NCBI GenBank assembly: GCA_036494465.1
Contig: DASXOJ010000301.1
Coordinates: forward strand, 1 to 64,000
Direction: 5' to 3'
From: CAJCJE01 sp036494465
GTDB taxonomy: Bacteria; Actinomycetota; Actinomycetes; Mycobacteriales; Pseudonocardiaceae
Length of the DNA stretch: 64,000 bases
This document shows positions 50,154 to 58,922 of this stretch, piece after piece. Both the position numbers and the translations under genes were made by a program. Under the pieces are notes generated by a model. The model was not told where the DNA came from and ran no database searches. It was given only the letters and a program-made list of their open reading frames with translations. The first letter of the stretch is position 1. Each line of letters opens with the position of its first letter.

Positions 50154-50786
50154 TCAGCTGGTGATCTGGCGGACCAGCCGGTTCGCGTCATCCTGCGTGA
50201 AGTTCCCCTGAAGCTGCACGACTCCGTTGGTGACCGGCTGCGCGATGGTCTCGGCCGACAACACCGTGCCGCGCACCACGAACGCGAGTTGCTGCTGGGC
50301 GTGCTGCGCGGTGAGCGCCGCGAAGCTCTGCGCGTCCGACGCGGTCAGCGTCATGGTGATCGAGTACTGGCTGGCCGGCGGCTGGTTGGTCACGCTGATC
50401 GCGTTGAGCTGCTGGAATGTCATCAGCGGCACGGTGACCTGGTAGCAGTCCACATCGTCCACATCGCGCAGCACCGTCGAGGACGACCCGGAAGTCGTTG
50501 GCTGGCTTGGGGATTGCGACGTGCACGGCGCGGTTTCCAGCACCTGGCGCAGTTCCATCGGAACGGACAGCGCGACCTGGCCCGCCGACGACGTGGTGGA
50601 CACGTGCCCAGCGGACGCGGCGGGAACATCGCTGCTCGTCGCGGCCTGGCATCCGCTCAAGACGGCGCAGCCGAGCAGCGCCAAGCCCAACAGGCAGGCC
50701 ATCGCGCTACGTCGCGCCGTTCGGGGTGTTCGGCGTGCGGTCGATGCGTTCGGGTGCACCGTTTCCGACGCCACGGGGTGTGCCAC
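50154..50786 (-). CDS. lipoprotein with SecD P1-head-like domain
   Basis: This 210-residue protein has a long basic N-region, then LLGLALLGCAVLSGC, a signal peptide with lipobox LSGC. The mature part ends with AFVVRGTVLSAETIAQPVTN then GVVQLQGNFTQDDANRLVRQ. That stretch matches the P1 head of SecD (DGKV.SAP.I..PI..G..I.GNFT..EA..LA). It lacks all SecD membrane helices, so it is a free-standing P1-like lipoprotein, perhaps assisting secreted-protein folding or serving an unrelated binding role. GTG 50786 follows AAGGAG. Confidence 0.78.
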   Translation of the reverse strand: MAHPVASETVHPNASTARRTPRTARRSAMACLLGLALLGCAVLSGCQAATSSDVPAASAGHVSTTSSAGQVALSVPMELRQVLETAPCTSQSPSQPTTSGSSSTVLRDVDDVDCYQVTVPLMTFQQLNAISVTNQPPASQYSITMTLTASDAQSFAALTAQHAQQQLAFVVRGTVLSAETIAQPVTNGVVQLQGNFTQDDANRLVRQITS

Positions 50787-50938
50787 CGCGGCTCCTTGCG
50801 TGTGCGGCGTGAGGCGCCAAGCTTAAGGCCGGGCCATCGGGATCTACGCGGAAAATGACCAATTCGAGATACCGGGCGCCGAACGGCTGGCCCGGGGCGC
50901 CGGGCGGAACGCGTGTTGATCACGTCCGCCGATCGGGT

Positions 50939-50967
50939 TTCTTAGTTTACCCGCCAGTAGGTATACT
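50939..50967 (+). promoter_or_regulatory. promoter of the fadE24-fadE23 operon
   Basis: TATACT (50962-50967) is a strong -10 box 53 bases before the start codon. TTCTTA (50939-50944) is a plausible weak -35 with a 17-base spacer. The sequence TACCCGCCAGTAGGTA between them has TACC/GGTA ends and could be a TetR-type operator. Confidence 0.5.
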
Positions 50968-51020
50968 CTGCGGTAGGTTTTGTTCTGGTCCGATTCGGGC
51001 AGTACGTCAGGAGGCGCGAC

Positions 51021-52373
51021 ATGGCTGCCAGCAGCGCTGATGGATCCGCCGACCCGCGAGGCGCCACGAGCTCGCGCGACGCGATGGGCATCGGTCTCTC
51101 CCTGCTCAACAAGCTCGCGGGCGCGCCCCTGCTGGACCGTCTCGGCCTGCGCAAACCGGTCGAGAAAGCGGTCTACCAAGCCACCAGGACCGGCTTCCGC
51201 ACGGCCGCTGCCGCCGGCCGGTCGTTCGCCACCGTCCAGCGCGTCGGCAAGCCGAGCCGCCCGGCCACCGGTGCCACCGCCGACCTGTTCGACCTCACTC
51301 CCACCGAGGATCAGCAGCTGATCCGGGACACCGTCGCCGAGTTCGCCACCGAACAACTCCGCGAACGCGCCGCCGAAGCCGACGCCACCTGCGCCACCCC
51401 GGACGACCTCATCGCCAAGTCCGCCGAACTCGGCATCACCCTGCTCGGCGTGCCCGAGGACCTCGGCGGCGTGGCCACCGAACGCTCCGCGCTGACCTCG
51501 ATCCTGGTCACCGAAGCCCTCGCGTACGGCGACATGGGCCTCGCCGTCGCCTGCCTCGCGTCGTCGGCGGTCAGCACCGCGCTCGTGCTGTGGGGCAGCA
51601 GCGACACCCAGGCCACCTACCTGCCCGCGTTCGTCGGCGACGACGTCCCGGCCGCCGCGCTCGCCATCACCGAACCGCGCGCCCTGTTCGACCCGTTCAC
51701 CCTGCGCACCGTCGCGCGACGCACCTCCGGCGGCTTCGTCATCGACGGCGTCAAGTCGATGGTCGCCCGCGCCGGCAAGGCCGAACTGTTCGTGATCGCC
51801 GCCGAACTGGAAGGCCGGGGGCCCGCCCTGTTCGTGGTCGAATCCAGCGCCGCGGGCCTGAGCGTCGAAGCCGACCCCGCCATGGGCATCCGGGCAGCGG
51901 GCCTCGGCCGCCTCACCCTCGACAAGGTCGCCGTCCCCGCCACCGCCCTGCTCGGCGACTCCGACAGCTATACGGAATGCGTGCGCCTGTCCCGCCTTGC
52001 CTGGTGCGGCTTGGCCGTGGGCACCGGACAGGCCGTCCTGGACTACGTGATCCCGTACGTCAACGACCGCGTCGCGTTCGGCGAACCGGTCAGCCACCGG
52101 CAGGGCGTCGCGTTCAAGGTCGCCGACATCGCCATCGAACTCGAAGGCATGCGGCTGGCCACCTACCGCGCCGCCGCCCGCGCCGACGCTGGCGCATCCT
52201 TCGCCCGCGAAACCGCGCTCGCGCACAAACTCTGCGTCGACAAGGGCATGCGCATCGGCAGCGACGGCGTGCAACTGCTCGGCGGGCACGGCTACGTCAA
52301 GGAACACCCGGTCGAACGCTGGTACCGCGACCTGCGCGCGATCGGCGTCGCCACCGGCATCGTCCTGGTCTGA
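51021..52373 (+). CDS. fadE24: acyl-CoA dehydrogenase, FadE24-like
   Basis: This 450-residue acyl-CoA dehydrogenase has a roughly 85-residue N-terminal extension (LLDRLGLRKPVEKAVYQATR) before the usual domain (FDLTPTEDQQLIRDTVAEFA). The C-terminal signature is LLGGHGYVKEHPVERWYRDL. The extension and the gene pair match M. tuberculosis FadE24/FadE23 (Rv3139/Rv3140) as I remember them. The usual catalytic Glu position near the C-terminus (GT.E motif) is replaced by AIGVATGI, so it may be the regulatory or non-catalytic half of a heteromer. ATG 51021 follows AGGAGG. Confidence 0.85.
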   Translation: MAASSADGSADPRGATSSRDAMGIGLSLLNKLAGAPLLDRLGLRKPVEKAVYQATRTGFRTAAAAGRSFATVQRVGKPSRPATGATADLFDLTPTEDQQLIRDTVAEFATEQLRERAAEADATCATPDDLIAKSAELGITLLGVPEDLGGVATERSALTSILVTEALAYGDMGLAVACLASSAVSTALVLWGSSDTQATYLPAFVGDDVPAAALAITEPRALFDPFTLRTVARRTSGGFVIDGVKSMVARAGKAELFVIAAELEGRGPALFVVESSAAGLSVEADPAMGIRAAGLGRLTLDKVAVPATALLGDSDSYTECVRLSRLAWCGLAVGTGQAVLDYVIPYVNDRVAFGEPVSHRQGVAFKVADIAIELEGMRLATYRAAARADAGASFARETALAHKLCVDKGMRIGSDGVQLLGGHGYVKEHPVERWYRDLRAIGVATGIVLV

Positions 52374-52415
52374 ACCTTCGGCTACGAAAGGGCTCTGTCC
52401 TAGAAAGAAGGGTCG

Positions 52416-53627
52416 ATGATCAACCTCGAAGTGCCGAAGAAGCTGTCCATGCTGGTCAGCCAGGCCCACCAGTCCGCAGCCGAGATCTTCCGGCCCAACT
52501 CCCGCAAATACGACCGCGCCGAGCACACCTACCCCAAGGAACTCGACGTGCTCGCCGCGCTCATCGACGGCCTCAACGCCTCCGGCGAAGGCGGCGCGGG
52601 CGCGAGCGGTGTCCGTCGCGGCCAGGATTCCGGGGACAAGAAGAAGATCCGCAACGGCGGCTACCTGGCCACCGTGCTCGGCACCATCGAAATGTGCTGG
52701 GGCGACGTCGGTCTGCTGCTGTCCATGCCGCGCCAGGGACTCGGCAACGCGGCCATCGCCTCGGTCGCCAACGACGAGCAGCTTGCGCGCTTCGCAGGCA
52801 AATGGGCCGCGATGGCCATCACCGAACCCGACTGCGGCTCCGACTCCGCCGCCATCCGCACCACCGCCGTGCCGGACGGCGAGGACTACGTGCTCAACGG
52901 CGAGAAGATCTTCGTGACCTCCGGCGAACGCGCCGACGCCGTCGTCGTCTGGGCCACGCTCGACCGCGACAAGGGCCGCGCCGCCATCAAATCCTTTGTC
53001 GTGGAAAAAGGCACCCCCGGTTTCGAACTCGTCCGCCTGGAACACAAACTCGGCATCCGCGCCTCCGACACCGCGCACTTCCGCCTGGACAATGTCCGCG
53101 TACCACGGGAAAACCTGCTCGGCGACCCGGAGATCAACGCCGAACGCGGCTTCGCCGGCGTCATGCAGACCTTCGACAACACCCGGCCGCTCGTTGCCGC
53201 GATGGCCGTCGGCGTCGCCAAAGCCGCCCTCGAAGAAACCCGGCGGCTGCTCACCGAAGCCGGACTGACCATCGACTACGACCACGCCGGTCCGCGCCAG
53301 CCAGCCGCCGTCGCCACCTTTCTCGAACTCGAAGCCGACTACGAAGCGGCTTACCTGCTCACCCTCGAAGCCGCCTGGATGGCAGACAACTCGCGCCCCA
53401 ACTCCCTGCACGCCTCCATGGCCAAAGCGAAAGCCGGTCGCACCGCCACCGACATCGCCCTGCGCTGCGTCGAACTCGCGGGCAGCCTCGGCTATTCGGA
53501 AAGCTCGCTGCTGGAGAAATGGGCTCGCGACGCCAAAATCCTGGATATCTTCGAGGGAACGCAGCAGATCCAGCAGCTCATCGTCGCGCGCCGCCTGCTC
53601 GGCAAGTCCTCCTCGGAACTGAAGTAA
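52416..53627 (+). CDS. fadE23: acyl-CoA dehydrogenase, FadE23-like
   Basis: This 403-residue acyl-CoA dehydrogenase has the flavin motif AMAITEPDCGSDSAAIRTTA, the central KSFVVEKGTPGFELVRLEHK and the C-terminal LLEKWARDAKILDIFEGTQQ with the catalytic Glu. It strongly resembles mycobacterial FadE23. It follows the FadE24-like gene by 42 bases with an AAAGAAGG ribosome site. Paired FadE proteins in mycobacteria form alpha2beta2 enzymes, which is likely here. The substrate is unknown. Confidence 0.9.
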   Translation: MINLEVPKKLSMLVSQAHQSAAEIFRPNSRKYDRAEHTYPKELDVLAALIDGLNASGEGGAGASGVRRGQDSGDKKKIRNGGYLATVLGTIEMCWGDVGLLLSMPRQGLGNAAIASVANDEQLARFAGKWAAMAITEPDCGSDSAAIRTTAVPDGEDYVLNGEKIFVTSGERADAVVVWATLDRDKGRAAIKSFVVEKGTPGFELVRLEHKLGIRASDTAHFRLDNVRVPRENLLGDPEINAERGFAGVMQTFDNTRPLVAAMAVGVAKAALEETRRLLTEAGLTIDYDHAGPRQPAAVATFLELEADYEAAYLLTLEAAWMADNSRPNSLHASMAKAKAGRTATDIALRCVELAGSLGYSESSLLEKWARDAKILDIFEGTQQIQQLIVARRLLGKSSSELK

Positions 53628-53764
53628 CAAATTCGTGCACATTCGAATAACGACGGTAACGGTCACAGTCGGATAAAGACGGCTAACACCGAACCGGGAT
53701 ATCACGACCCTTGCGAACGGATCGGCCACTGTGGCCGATCATTTCGGGAGAGGTCACGCCACCC

Positions 53765-54370
53765 ATGAGTTATCCCACGATGCCGGACGCGCCGATCCAG
53801 CAACCGGTCCAGCAGCCGAAAAACGGCCTTGGTACCACGGGCTTCGTGCTCGGCCTCGTCGGCCTGATCTTCTCGCCGATTCCGTTCATCGGCGTTGTCG
53901 CCTGGCCGCTGGTCATTCTCGGCGTGATCTTCTCCGCGCTCGGTTACGTGCGCACCCGCAGCGGCGTGGCCACTAACACCGGCCTGTCCATCGCGGGACT
54001 TGTGGTGTCGATCATCGGCCTGGTGATCTGCATTCTCTGGGTCGCCGTGTTCAGCAAGGCCGCCAGCGACGTGGTGAACCAGTCGACCGCGACCCACACG
54101 ATCACCTACGACGTGACCGGCGACGCCAAGAGTGCCACCATCGACTACAGCTCATACTCCAACGGCGGCTTCTCCGACAGCAGCCAGCAGGTCAGCCTGC
54201 CGTGGCACAAGGACGAGAAGGCGACCGGCCTGTTCAGCGGCAGCACGCTGACCGTCATGCCCGGCCTGGACGGCGGCACGGTCACCTGCAAGGTCACCGT
54301 CGACGGCACGGTCAAGAAGCAGGAAACCGCCTCCGGCGCGGGTGCCGTCGCCAGTTGCAGCAACTTCTGA
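53765..54370 (+). CDS. DUF4190-type membrane protein with MmpS-like C-terminus
   Basis: This 201-residue protein starts with a Pro/Gln-rich segment (DAPIQQPVQQPKNG). Two membrane helices of the DUF4190 kind follow (TTGFVLGLVGLIFSPIPFIG; LSIAGLVVSIIGLVICILW). The extracytoplasmic beta domain begins HTITYDVTGDAKSATIDYSS and contains QQVSLPWHKDE, recalling the MmpS family of mycobacterial envelope proteins. ATG 53765 lies behind GGAGAGG. No MmpL partner is adjacent. Confidence 0.78.
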   Translation: MSYPTMPDAPIQQPVQQPKNGLGTTGFVLGLVGLIFSPIPFIGVVAWPLVILGVIFSALGYVRTRSGVATNTGLSIAGLVVSIIGLVICILWVAVFSKAASDVVNQSTATHTITYDVTGDAKSATIDYSSYSNGGFSDSSQQVSLPWHKDEKATGLFSGSTLTVMPGLDGGTVTCKVTVDGTVKKQETASGAGAVASCSNF

Positions 54371-54394
54371 TCGGTGCTGCTCCGGACCCGTTCG

Positions 54395-54772
54395 CTACAA
54401 GTGGGGGAGCGGGTCCGGCGGCAGGCAGTTCTCCTGGGTGATCTCGGCGTCCGCCGCGCGGATCACCGGCACGTACTCGGCGTCGGTCTCCATCACGAAC
54501 CCGCCGAAGGCGAAGGTCGGGGCAACCGTCGTGTCCACCGGTCCGAGCTGAATGCTGCGCGGGTAGCGAGCCAGCACCGAGGTCGGTTTGCGACTGAACC
54601 AGCCACAGCCGAGCACGGTCACCTGAGTGTCGGTCACCGCAACCACGAACGGGGCCATGCCGAACGCCGTCCGCCTGCTGGACACCGACATCGCCGGGAA
54701 CAGGTAGTGGATCTCGGTGTCGTCAGGCAGGAAGGCCCGTGCGCGTTTCCGGACGGCCGGGGACAACGGCAT
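54395..54772 (-). CDS. conserved actinobacterial protein, PH-like fold suspected
   Basis: This 125-residue soluble protein is rich in predicted beta-strands (FVVAVTDTQVTVLGCGWFSR; ARYPRSIQLGPVDTT) after a basic start (SPAVRKRARAFLPDDTEIHY). Short proteins of this form with VAVTD..I.VL are common in actinomycetes and are thought to be PH-domain-like. No catalytic motif is visible. The start is ATG 54772. It is convergent with the DUF4190 gene, 24 bases apart. Confidence 0.65.
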   Translation of the reverse strand: MPLSPAVRKRARAFLPDDTEIHYLFPAMSVSSRRTAFGMAPFVVAVTDTQVTVLGCGWFSRKPTSVLARYPRSIQLGPVDTTVAPTFAFGGFVMETDAEYVPVIRAADAEITQENCLPPDPLPHL

Positions 54773-55147
54773 GCGGCGCCTACCTTGGGTGCAGTTCGAC
54801 GGGCCAGCGGGTGCTACTTCCGAAGCATATTCGCAGTCTGTCCGCTACGGGTGTGGTTGACAAGGTTCCTTGGCGTGTCGCTGATTCGGCCCACGTGACG
54901 ACATGATCATTCATGCATTCGGGGCGGCGATAATGCGCCAAATTCCTGACGGATCGAATTCGACCGTTGACTATCCGCGTTCGCGTGAAGTCGTATCCGC
55001 GCGCGGAGCCGGTGGAATGTCCGTTCCCGCCACGTCGTACCGACGTGGCGGGTCGTCTACTTGCCCCCAGTTTTCGATACGGTGCGCGCCCGGCCCCGTA
55101 CCGATGGTCACCGAAGTGCGGTGACCGTTGCTCTCACAGTTCTGCTC
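54773..55147. other. intergenic region with terminator-like hairpin
   Basis: No supported gene in these 375 bases. CCCGCCACGTCG (55026-55037) and CGACGTGGCGGG (55041-55052) form a perfect 12-bp stem around TAC, in position to end the leftward small gene at 55148. The remaining short frames lack ribosome sites and recognisable sequence. Confidence 0.55.
55026..55052 (-). terminator. hairpin downstream of small Cys-rich gene
   Basis: Perfect 12-bp arms with a 3-base centre lie 95 bases beyond the stop of the leftward gene at 55148. No T-run is present. Confidence 0.5.
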
Positions 55148-55351
55148 TCACAGTTCCAGGGCGATCTCAGCGGCGCACGCCGCCCGGCATGGCCAGTGCT
55201 GGCCACAGGAACTGCACTCGGTACCTGAACATTGGTGAACTCCGAGGATCTGCACCGCGGTGTGGCGGTAGTGATCCAGGAGTCCGGCCCAGACTTCGGG
55301 CGAGGAATCCGTCGGATCAGCGACGGTCCTGGCTTCGCCGGGTTGCGACAT
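55148..55351 (-). CDS. small protein with C-terminal Cys motif
   Basis: This 67-residue protein reads MSQPGEARTVADPTDSSPEV then WAGLLDHYRHTAVQILGVHQ and ends CSSCGQHWPCRAACAAEIAL-EL. The C-terminal CxxC...WPC pattern resembles that of other small actinobacterial proteins (C..C...WPCP.A..AE.AL) and of the 17712-18044 protein. ATG 55351 follows GAGGG. Zinc binding is an inference. The frame is open further upstream without a better start. Confidence 0.55.
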   Translation of the reverse strand: MSQPGEARTVADPTDSSPEVWAGLLDHYRHTAVQILGVHQCSGTECSSCGQHWPCRAACAAEIALEL

Positions 55352-55785
55352 TGCCCTCACGGCCTTCCAGCTTCTGCTGCTTGCTGGCGCGCCTGGCTCG
55401 CTGTGGCGAAGTGCCGCCTCGGCGGGTCGGTGTCCAGTTTTCGCGTTTCTCAGGGTGGGTGTTCCAGTGACGACACCATGCGGACCGCATGACGCCATCA
55501 CTGTTGTCATCTTCACATGAGACGCGCTAGATACTCGCTCGGTTCACTGAGGTTTGGACCATTTTCTTGACCGAGTTTCCGCCCGCGTCGGTAGTGAACG
55601 GCAGGTCACAGCGTAATCCGGGTTGGAAAGCCGGTCGCCTGTCCGGCCAGGGAAGGCCAAAACTTTGGCAGAAAGATGTCGGGCGTGTCGTACGTTCGCT
55701 GCCTTATCGTGACCAGGTTGATACGGTCCGCGATTTCGAACGCGGACCGTATCCACTTCCGCTTGACAGAATCCCCGATTGGGGG
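55352..55785. other. intergenic region before P450 gene end
   Basis: Apart from the strong hairpin at 55720-55753 and a small CCCC-GATT-GGGG stem next to the P450 stop, nothing is recognisable in these 434 bases. The open frames on both strands have no ribosome sites or family resemblance. Confidence 0.5.
55720..55753 (-). terminator. terminator of the P450 gene
   Basis: GATACGGTCCGCG and CGCGGACCGTATC form a perfect 13-bp stem with an 8-base loop, 33 bases beyond the P450 stop. Confidence 0.8.
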
Positions 55786-57114
55786 TCAGCGGCGGGTCAC
55801 CGTCACCCGGGCGCCATGCGACGGGATCAAGGTGATGTTGCGCGGCTTGGCCCGCTCCGGGGCCGACCCGTCGAAACGCAGCTCGAACCGGGTCAGCACC
55901 TCGCGCAACACCGCGGTCGCCTCCAACTGCGCGAATCCCGCCCCCAGACAGCGCCGCGCGCCACCACCGAACGGAATCCAGGTGTTCGGCGCGGGCTGAC
56001 CGTCCAGGAAGCGCTCTGGCCGGAACTCGCCCGGCGCCGCGAAATGCCGCTCGTCGTCCTGCACCAGCCCGATCGCGGGCACCACGGTCACCCCGGCAGG
56101 CAGCTGGTACCCGCCCACCTCGACCGGCGCGGTCAACCGCCGCGCGACCTCGAAGATCACCGGGTGCAGCCGCAGCGACTCCTTGAACACCGCGGCCAGG
56201 TAGTCGTCGTCGCCATCATCGGCCGCCTGCCGCGCCCGCGCCAACTGCGCCGGATTCCGCGCCAGGTCGTGCCAGGCCCAGGCCAGCGTGGTCGCGGTGG
56301 TCTCGTGCCCGGCCAGCAGCAACGTCACCAGCTGGTCGCGCAGCTCCGCGTCGGTCAGCCCGTCGGCACCCCCACCGGTCCTCAGCAGCCGGGACAGCAC
56401 GTCGTCGCGGTCGTCCAGGTCGGTCGCGGCGCGCCGCTGCGCGATCTCGGCGTAGAGCAGCCGGTCCAGCTTGCGCTGCCCGGCCAGGTAGCGCCGCCAC
56501 GGCCCGACCTCCTGCAACCGTGGGTAGAAGAAGCCGAGCATCGCCAGCGGCCCGATCGAGACCACGTCGCGCACCAGCGGTCGCAGCGCCGACAACCGCG
56601 CCTCGTCGGTCACCCCGAACACCACCCGCAGGATGACCTCCAGCGTCAGCGCGTGCATCGCGTCGTGACTGGCGAAGCGCCGCCCGACCGGCCAGCGCTG
56701 CGCCTGATCCCGAGCCACCTCGGTCACCAGCTGTTCGTAGCCGCGCAGCGCGGCGCCGTGGAAGGCGGGCATCAGCAGGCGCCGCACCCGCACGTGCTTG
56801 TCCTCGTCCACCAGCAGTACCGAGTGCTCGCCCATGATCGGACCGAGGATCGCGTTGCCCTCGCCCGCGTGGTAGACGGCGGGCGCGCCGCTGAACACGG
56901 TCTTGATCTGCTCGGGCTGGGTGAGCACCACCAGCCGCCGGTTCCTCGGCGCGATGTGCAGCGTGAACACGTCGCCGTAGCGGCGCTGCATCAGTCGCAT
57001 CATCTGCGGCCGGAACATGCCGAACAAGAGGCTCTGCGCCAGCAACGGCAGCGGTGCGGACGGCGGCAGCGCGGCGTCGACGGACTTGGGCAGGGCGGTT
57101 GCGGCGAACGCCAT
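55786..57114 (-). CDS. cytochrome P450 (CYP110/CYP138-like)
   Basis: This 442-residue monooxygenase has the heme loop IPFGGGARRCLGAGFAQLEA (Cys near 390), the I-helix LLLAGHETTATTLAWAWHDL and ExxR in FKESLRLHP. The MRRY-like GDVFTLHI start and the conserved PERFLDG..NTWIPFGGG resemble CYP110/CYP138-type enzymes, which hydroxylate fatty acids or terpenoids, and differ from the P450 at 36710. ATG 57114 is the likely start. It is divergent from a TetR gene around an operator-like palindrome. No redox partner is adjacent. Confidence 0.9.
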   Translation of the reverse strand: MAFAATALPKSVDAALPPSAPLPLLAQSLLFGMFRPQMMRLMQRRYGDVFTLHIAPRNRRLVVLTQPEQIKTVFSGAPAVYHAGEGNAILGPIMGEHSVLLVDEDKHVRVRRLLMPAFHGAALRGYEQLVTEVARDQAQRWPVGRRFASHDAMHALTLEVILRVVFGVTDEARLSALRPLVRDVVSIGPLAMLGFFYPRLQEVGPWRRYLAGQRKLDRLLYAEIAQRRAATDLDDRDDVLSRLLRTGGGADGLTDAELRDQLVTLLLAGHETTATTLAWAWHDLARNPAQLARARQAADDGDDDYLAAVFKESLRLHPVIFEVARRLTAPVEVGGYQLPAGVTVVPAIGLVQDDERHFAAPGEFRPERFLDGQPAPNTWIPFGGGARRCLGAGFAQLEATAVLREVLTRFELRFDGSAPERAKPRNITLIPSHGARVTVTRR

Positions 57115-57143
57115 GGTCGGACCCCGTTCGGTGTGACGGCGGT

Positions 57144-57170
57144 TATACAAGCGTTTTATACGCTTGTATA
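57144..57170. promoter_or_regulatory. TetR-type operator between P450 and tetR
   Basis: TATACAAGCG and CGCTTGTATA are perfect 10-bp arms around TTTTATA. The site is AT-rich and lies 30 bases from the P450 start and 37 bases from the tetR start, so one bound repressor could block both promoters. Confidence 0.75.
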
Positions 57171-57206
57171 TATCCGCTGTCCAGACTGCACGTCTACTCT
57201 TGCCTG

Positions 57207-57800
57207 GTGGGGCATCGGGAACAACTTCTGACCGCGGCACGACGCCTGCTCGAAGAAAAAGGCTACGCCCGGATCACCACGCGCGACCTGGTCGCCGCGT
57301 CCGGCACCAACCTCGCCTCCATCGGCTACCACTTCGGATCCAAAGCCGAACTGCTCAACGAGGCCATCGGCGTCGTGCTCGAGGAATGGACCCAGCAACT
57401 CGCCAAGATCGCCATGGCCGACCCGGCCGCGTCCCCGATCGAACGCGGCATCTCCACCTGGACCGCCATGCTCGAACACGCCCCCGACCGCCGCACCCTC
57501 GCGCTGTCCTTCACCGAGGCGCTCGCCCAGGCCGAACGCAGCCCCCGCCTGCGCGAACAGTTCGCCGAGCTCTACCGGCGCTGCCGTGCCCAGGTCAGCG
57601 CCCTCGTCGCGGTCTCACTCGGCGACGGCACCAGCCCCGACGACCCCCGCTGCACCTCCATCGCCAGCTTCGTCATCGCCGCCTGCGACGGCCTGGCCAT
57701 GCAGTGCCTGATCGACCCCGGGCAAGCCCCCACCCCCGATGCCATGCGCGCCGGCCTCGGTGCCCTGCTGATGGCCTCCCAGCCGACCGTGGAAAGCTGA
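57207..57800 (+). CDS. TetR-family repressor
   Basis: This 197-residue regulator has a TetR helix-turn-helix at its N-terminus (REQLLTAARRLLEEKGYARI; RDLVAASGTNLASIGYHFGS) and a C-terminal helical domain of the type beginning EWTQQLAKIAMADP. The start is GTG 57207. It is divergent from the P450 and 6 bases from an alpha/beta-hydrolase gene, with which it is probably co-transcribed. The ligand is likely a substrate or product of those enzymes. Confidence 0.9.
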   Translation: MGHREQLLTAARRLLEEKGYARITTRDLVAASGTNLASIGYHFGSKAELLNEAIGVVLEEWTQQLAKIAMADPAASPIERGISTWTAMLEHAPDRRTLALSFTEALAQAERSPRLREQFAELYRRCRAQVSALVAVSLGDGTSPDDPRCTSIASFVIAACDGLAMQCLIDPGQAPTPDAMRAGLGALLMASQPTVES

Positions 57801-57806
57801 CGCATC

Positions 57807-58721
57807 GTGAGCAGTGCGTTGCGCGCGGAGTCCATTGTGGTCAATGGAACCAAGATCAGCTACCGGCACAATCTGACTGGCGAACGCGAGGTCGTCCTCC
57901 TGCTGCACGGTCTCGGCGGCGACCACCGCGGCCTGCTCCAGGTCGCGGAGGGCCTGCCAGACGTCGACGTGGTCATCCCCGACGTCCCCGGCTACGGCGA
58001 CTCCGCCCCGCTGACCGTGCCACACAGCCTCGCCAACTACGCCGCCGCCGTCGAAGCCCTCCGGGTCGCCTTGGACCTCGGCCCCGTGCACCTCATCGGC
58101 CACTCGCTCGGCGCGTCCATCGCCCTACTGCACGCCGCGACCTACTCGTCGGCGACCGACCCGGCCGCGTCGCACCCCGCTGCTGCCATCCCCAGCGCGC
58201 TGCGCAGCCTCACCCTGCTCAACCCGGTCTCCACCGCGCACAACGTCACCGCCAACCTCGGCAAGCTCTACTACCGGGTCGCCGCCGCCCTGCCCGCCCG
58301 CGCCGCCCGGTTCTGGCTGGCCAGCAAGCCCGCCGTGTACATCGCCGACGCCATGGTCATCGTCAGCAAGGACAAGACGGTCCGCCGACGGATCCTCGAC
58401 GAGGACTACCAGAACTACGCGCGGGCCAGCGTCCCCGCCATGATCGAGAGCTTCCTGAGCTACTACGACACCGACTTCGAGCAGCGCGCCGCCCACGTCG
58501 CCGTGGACACCCTGCTGCTCACCGGCGACGCCGACCGCATCGCCCCGGTCGCCTCCGTCACCGCGCTCGCCGCGGCCATCCCGTCCGCCACCCTGTGCGT
58601 GCTACCCGGCGGCGGCCACCTGCTCCCCATGGAAACCCCCGCCGACGTGGCCAAACCGCTCACCGCGTTCCTGCGAGAACGGCTCAGTAGAACTGTGGCA
58701 AACCCAACGGAATCGGTTTAG
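57807..58721 (+). CDS. alpha/beta hydrolase
   Basis: This 304-residue enzyme has the nucleophile elbow HLIGHSLGASIAL, the oxyanion loop LLLHGLGGDH, the catalytic Asp in LLTGDADRIAP and the His in LPGGGHLLPMETP. It looks like a cytoplasmic esterase, lipase or C-C hydrolase; the substrate is not evident. GTG 57807 starts just after the TetR stop, implying control by the palindrome at 57144. It may process the product of the P450. Confidence 0.88.
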   Translation: MSSALRAESIVVNGTKISYRHNLTGEREVVLLLHGLGGDHRGLLQVAEGLPDVDVVIPDVPGYGDSAPLTVPHSLANYAAAVEALRVALDLGPVHLIGHSLGASIALLHAATYSSATDPAASHPAAAIPSALRSLTLLNPVSTAHNVTANLGKLYYRVAAALPARAARFWLASKPAVYIADAMVIVSKDKTVRRRILDEDYQNYARASVPAMIESFLSYYDTDFEQRAAHVAVDTLLLTGDADRIAPVASVTALAAAIPSATLCVLPGGGHLLPMETPADVAKPLTAFLRERLSRTVANPTESV

Positions 58722-58740
58722 ACCAGTTGAGCTATGCTGG

Positions 58741-58845
58741 AGCTGCTGAAGGGGAGTAGCTCCGCTGCCGGTGGATCGACATGCTGGCGTCCTGTGACGC
58801 CCGGTCCCCGGAGCCCGCGCAAGCGGGTGGGCGAGACCTTCCGCC
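58741..58845 (+). ncRNA. yybP-ykoY manganese riboswitch
   Basis: The leader of the next gene carries both conserved elements of the yybP-ykoY aptamer in the right order. GAAGGGGAGTAGC (58748-58760) and GGGCGAGACCTTCC (near 58829-58842) are joined by paired segments (for example GGCGTC...GACGCC, 58786-58800, and CCCGCGC...GCGGGT). The downstream gene is a GDT1-type Mn/Ca exporter, the classic target. About 78 bases separate the aptamer from the start codon; GCGCTGACCGG and following bases there could hold the expression platform. Confidence 0.88.
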
Positions 58846-58922
58846 AACTGACCATTGCGAGATGGCCGGCGCGGAAGCATCCCCACCGATGTTCTCGGCG
58901 CTGACCGGAAAGCGGAGCAGCG

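Noticed and set aside
55544..55756. 70-codon minus-strand ORF through the P450 terminator region
   Set aside because: It would start inside a strong terminator hairpin and has no recognisable sequence.
55567..57231. 554-codon plus-strand ORF opposite the P450 at 55786-57114
   Set aside because: It is the antisense shadow of a clear P450; its sequence is low-complexity Arg/Gln/His-rich with no family resemblance.
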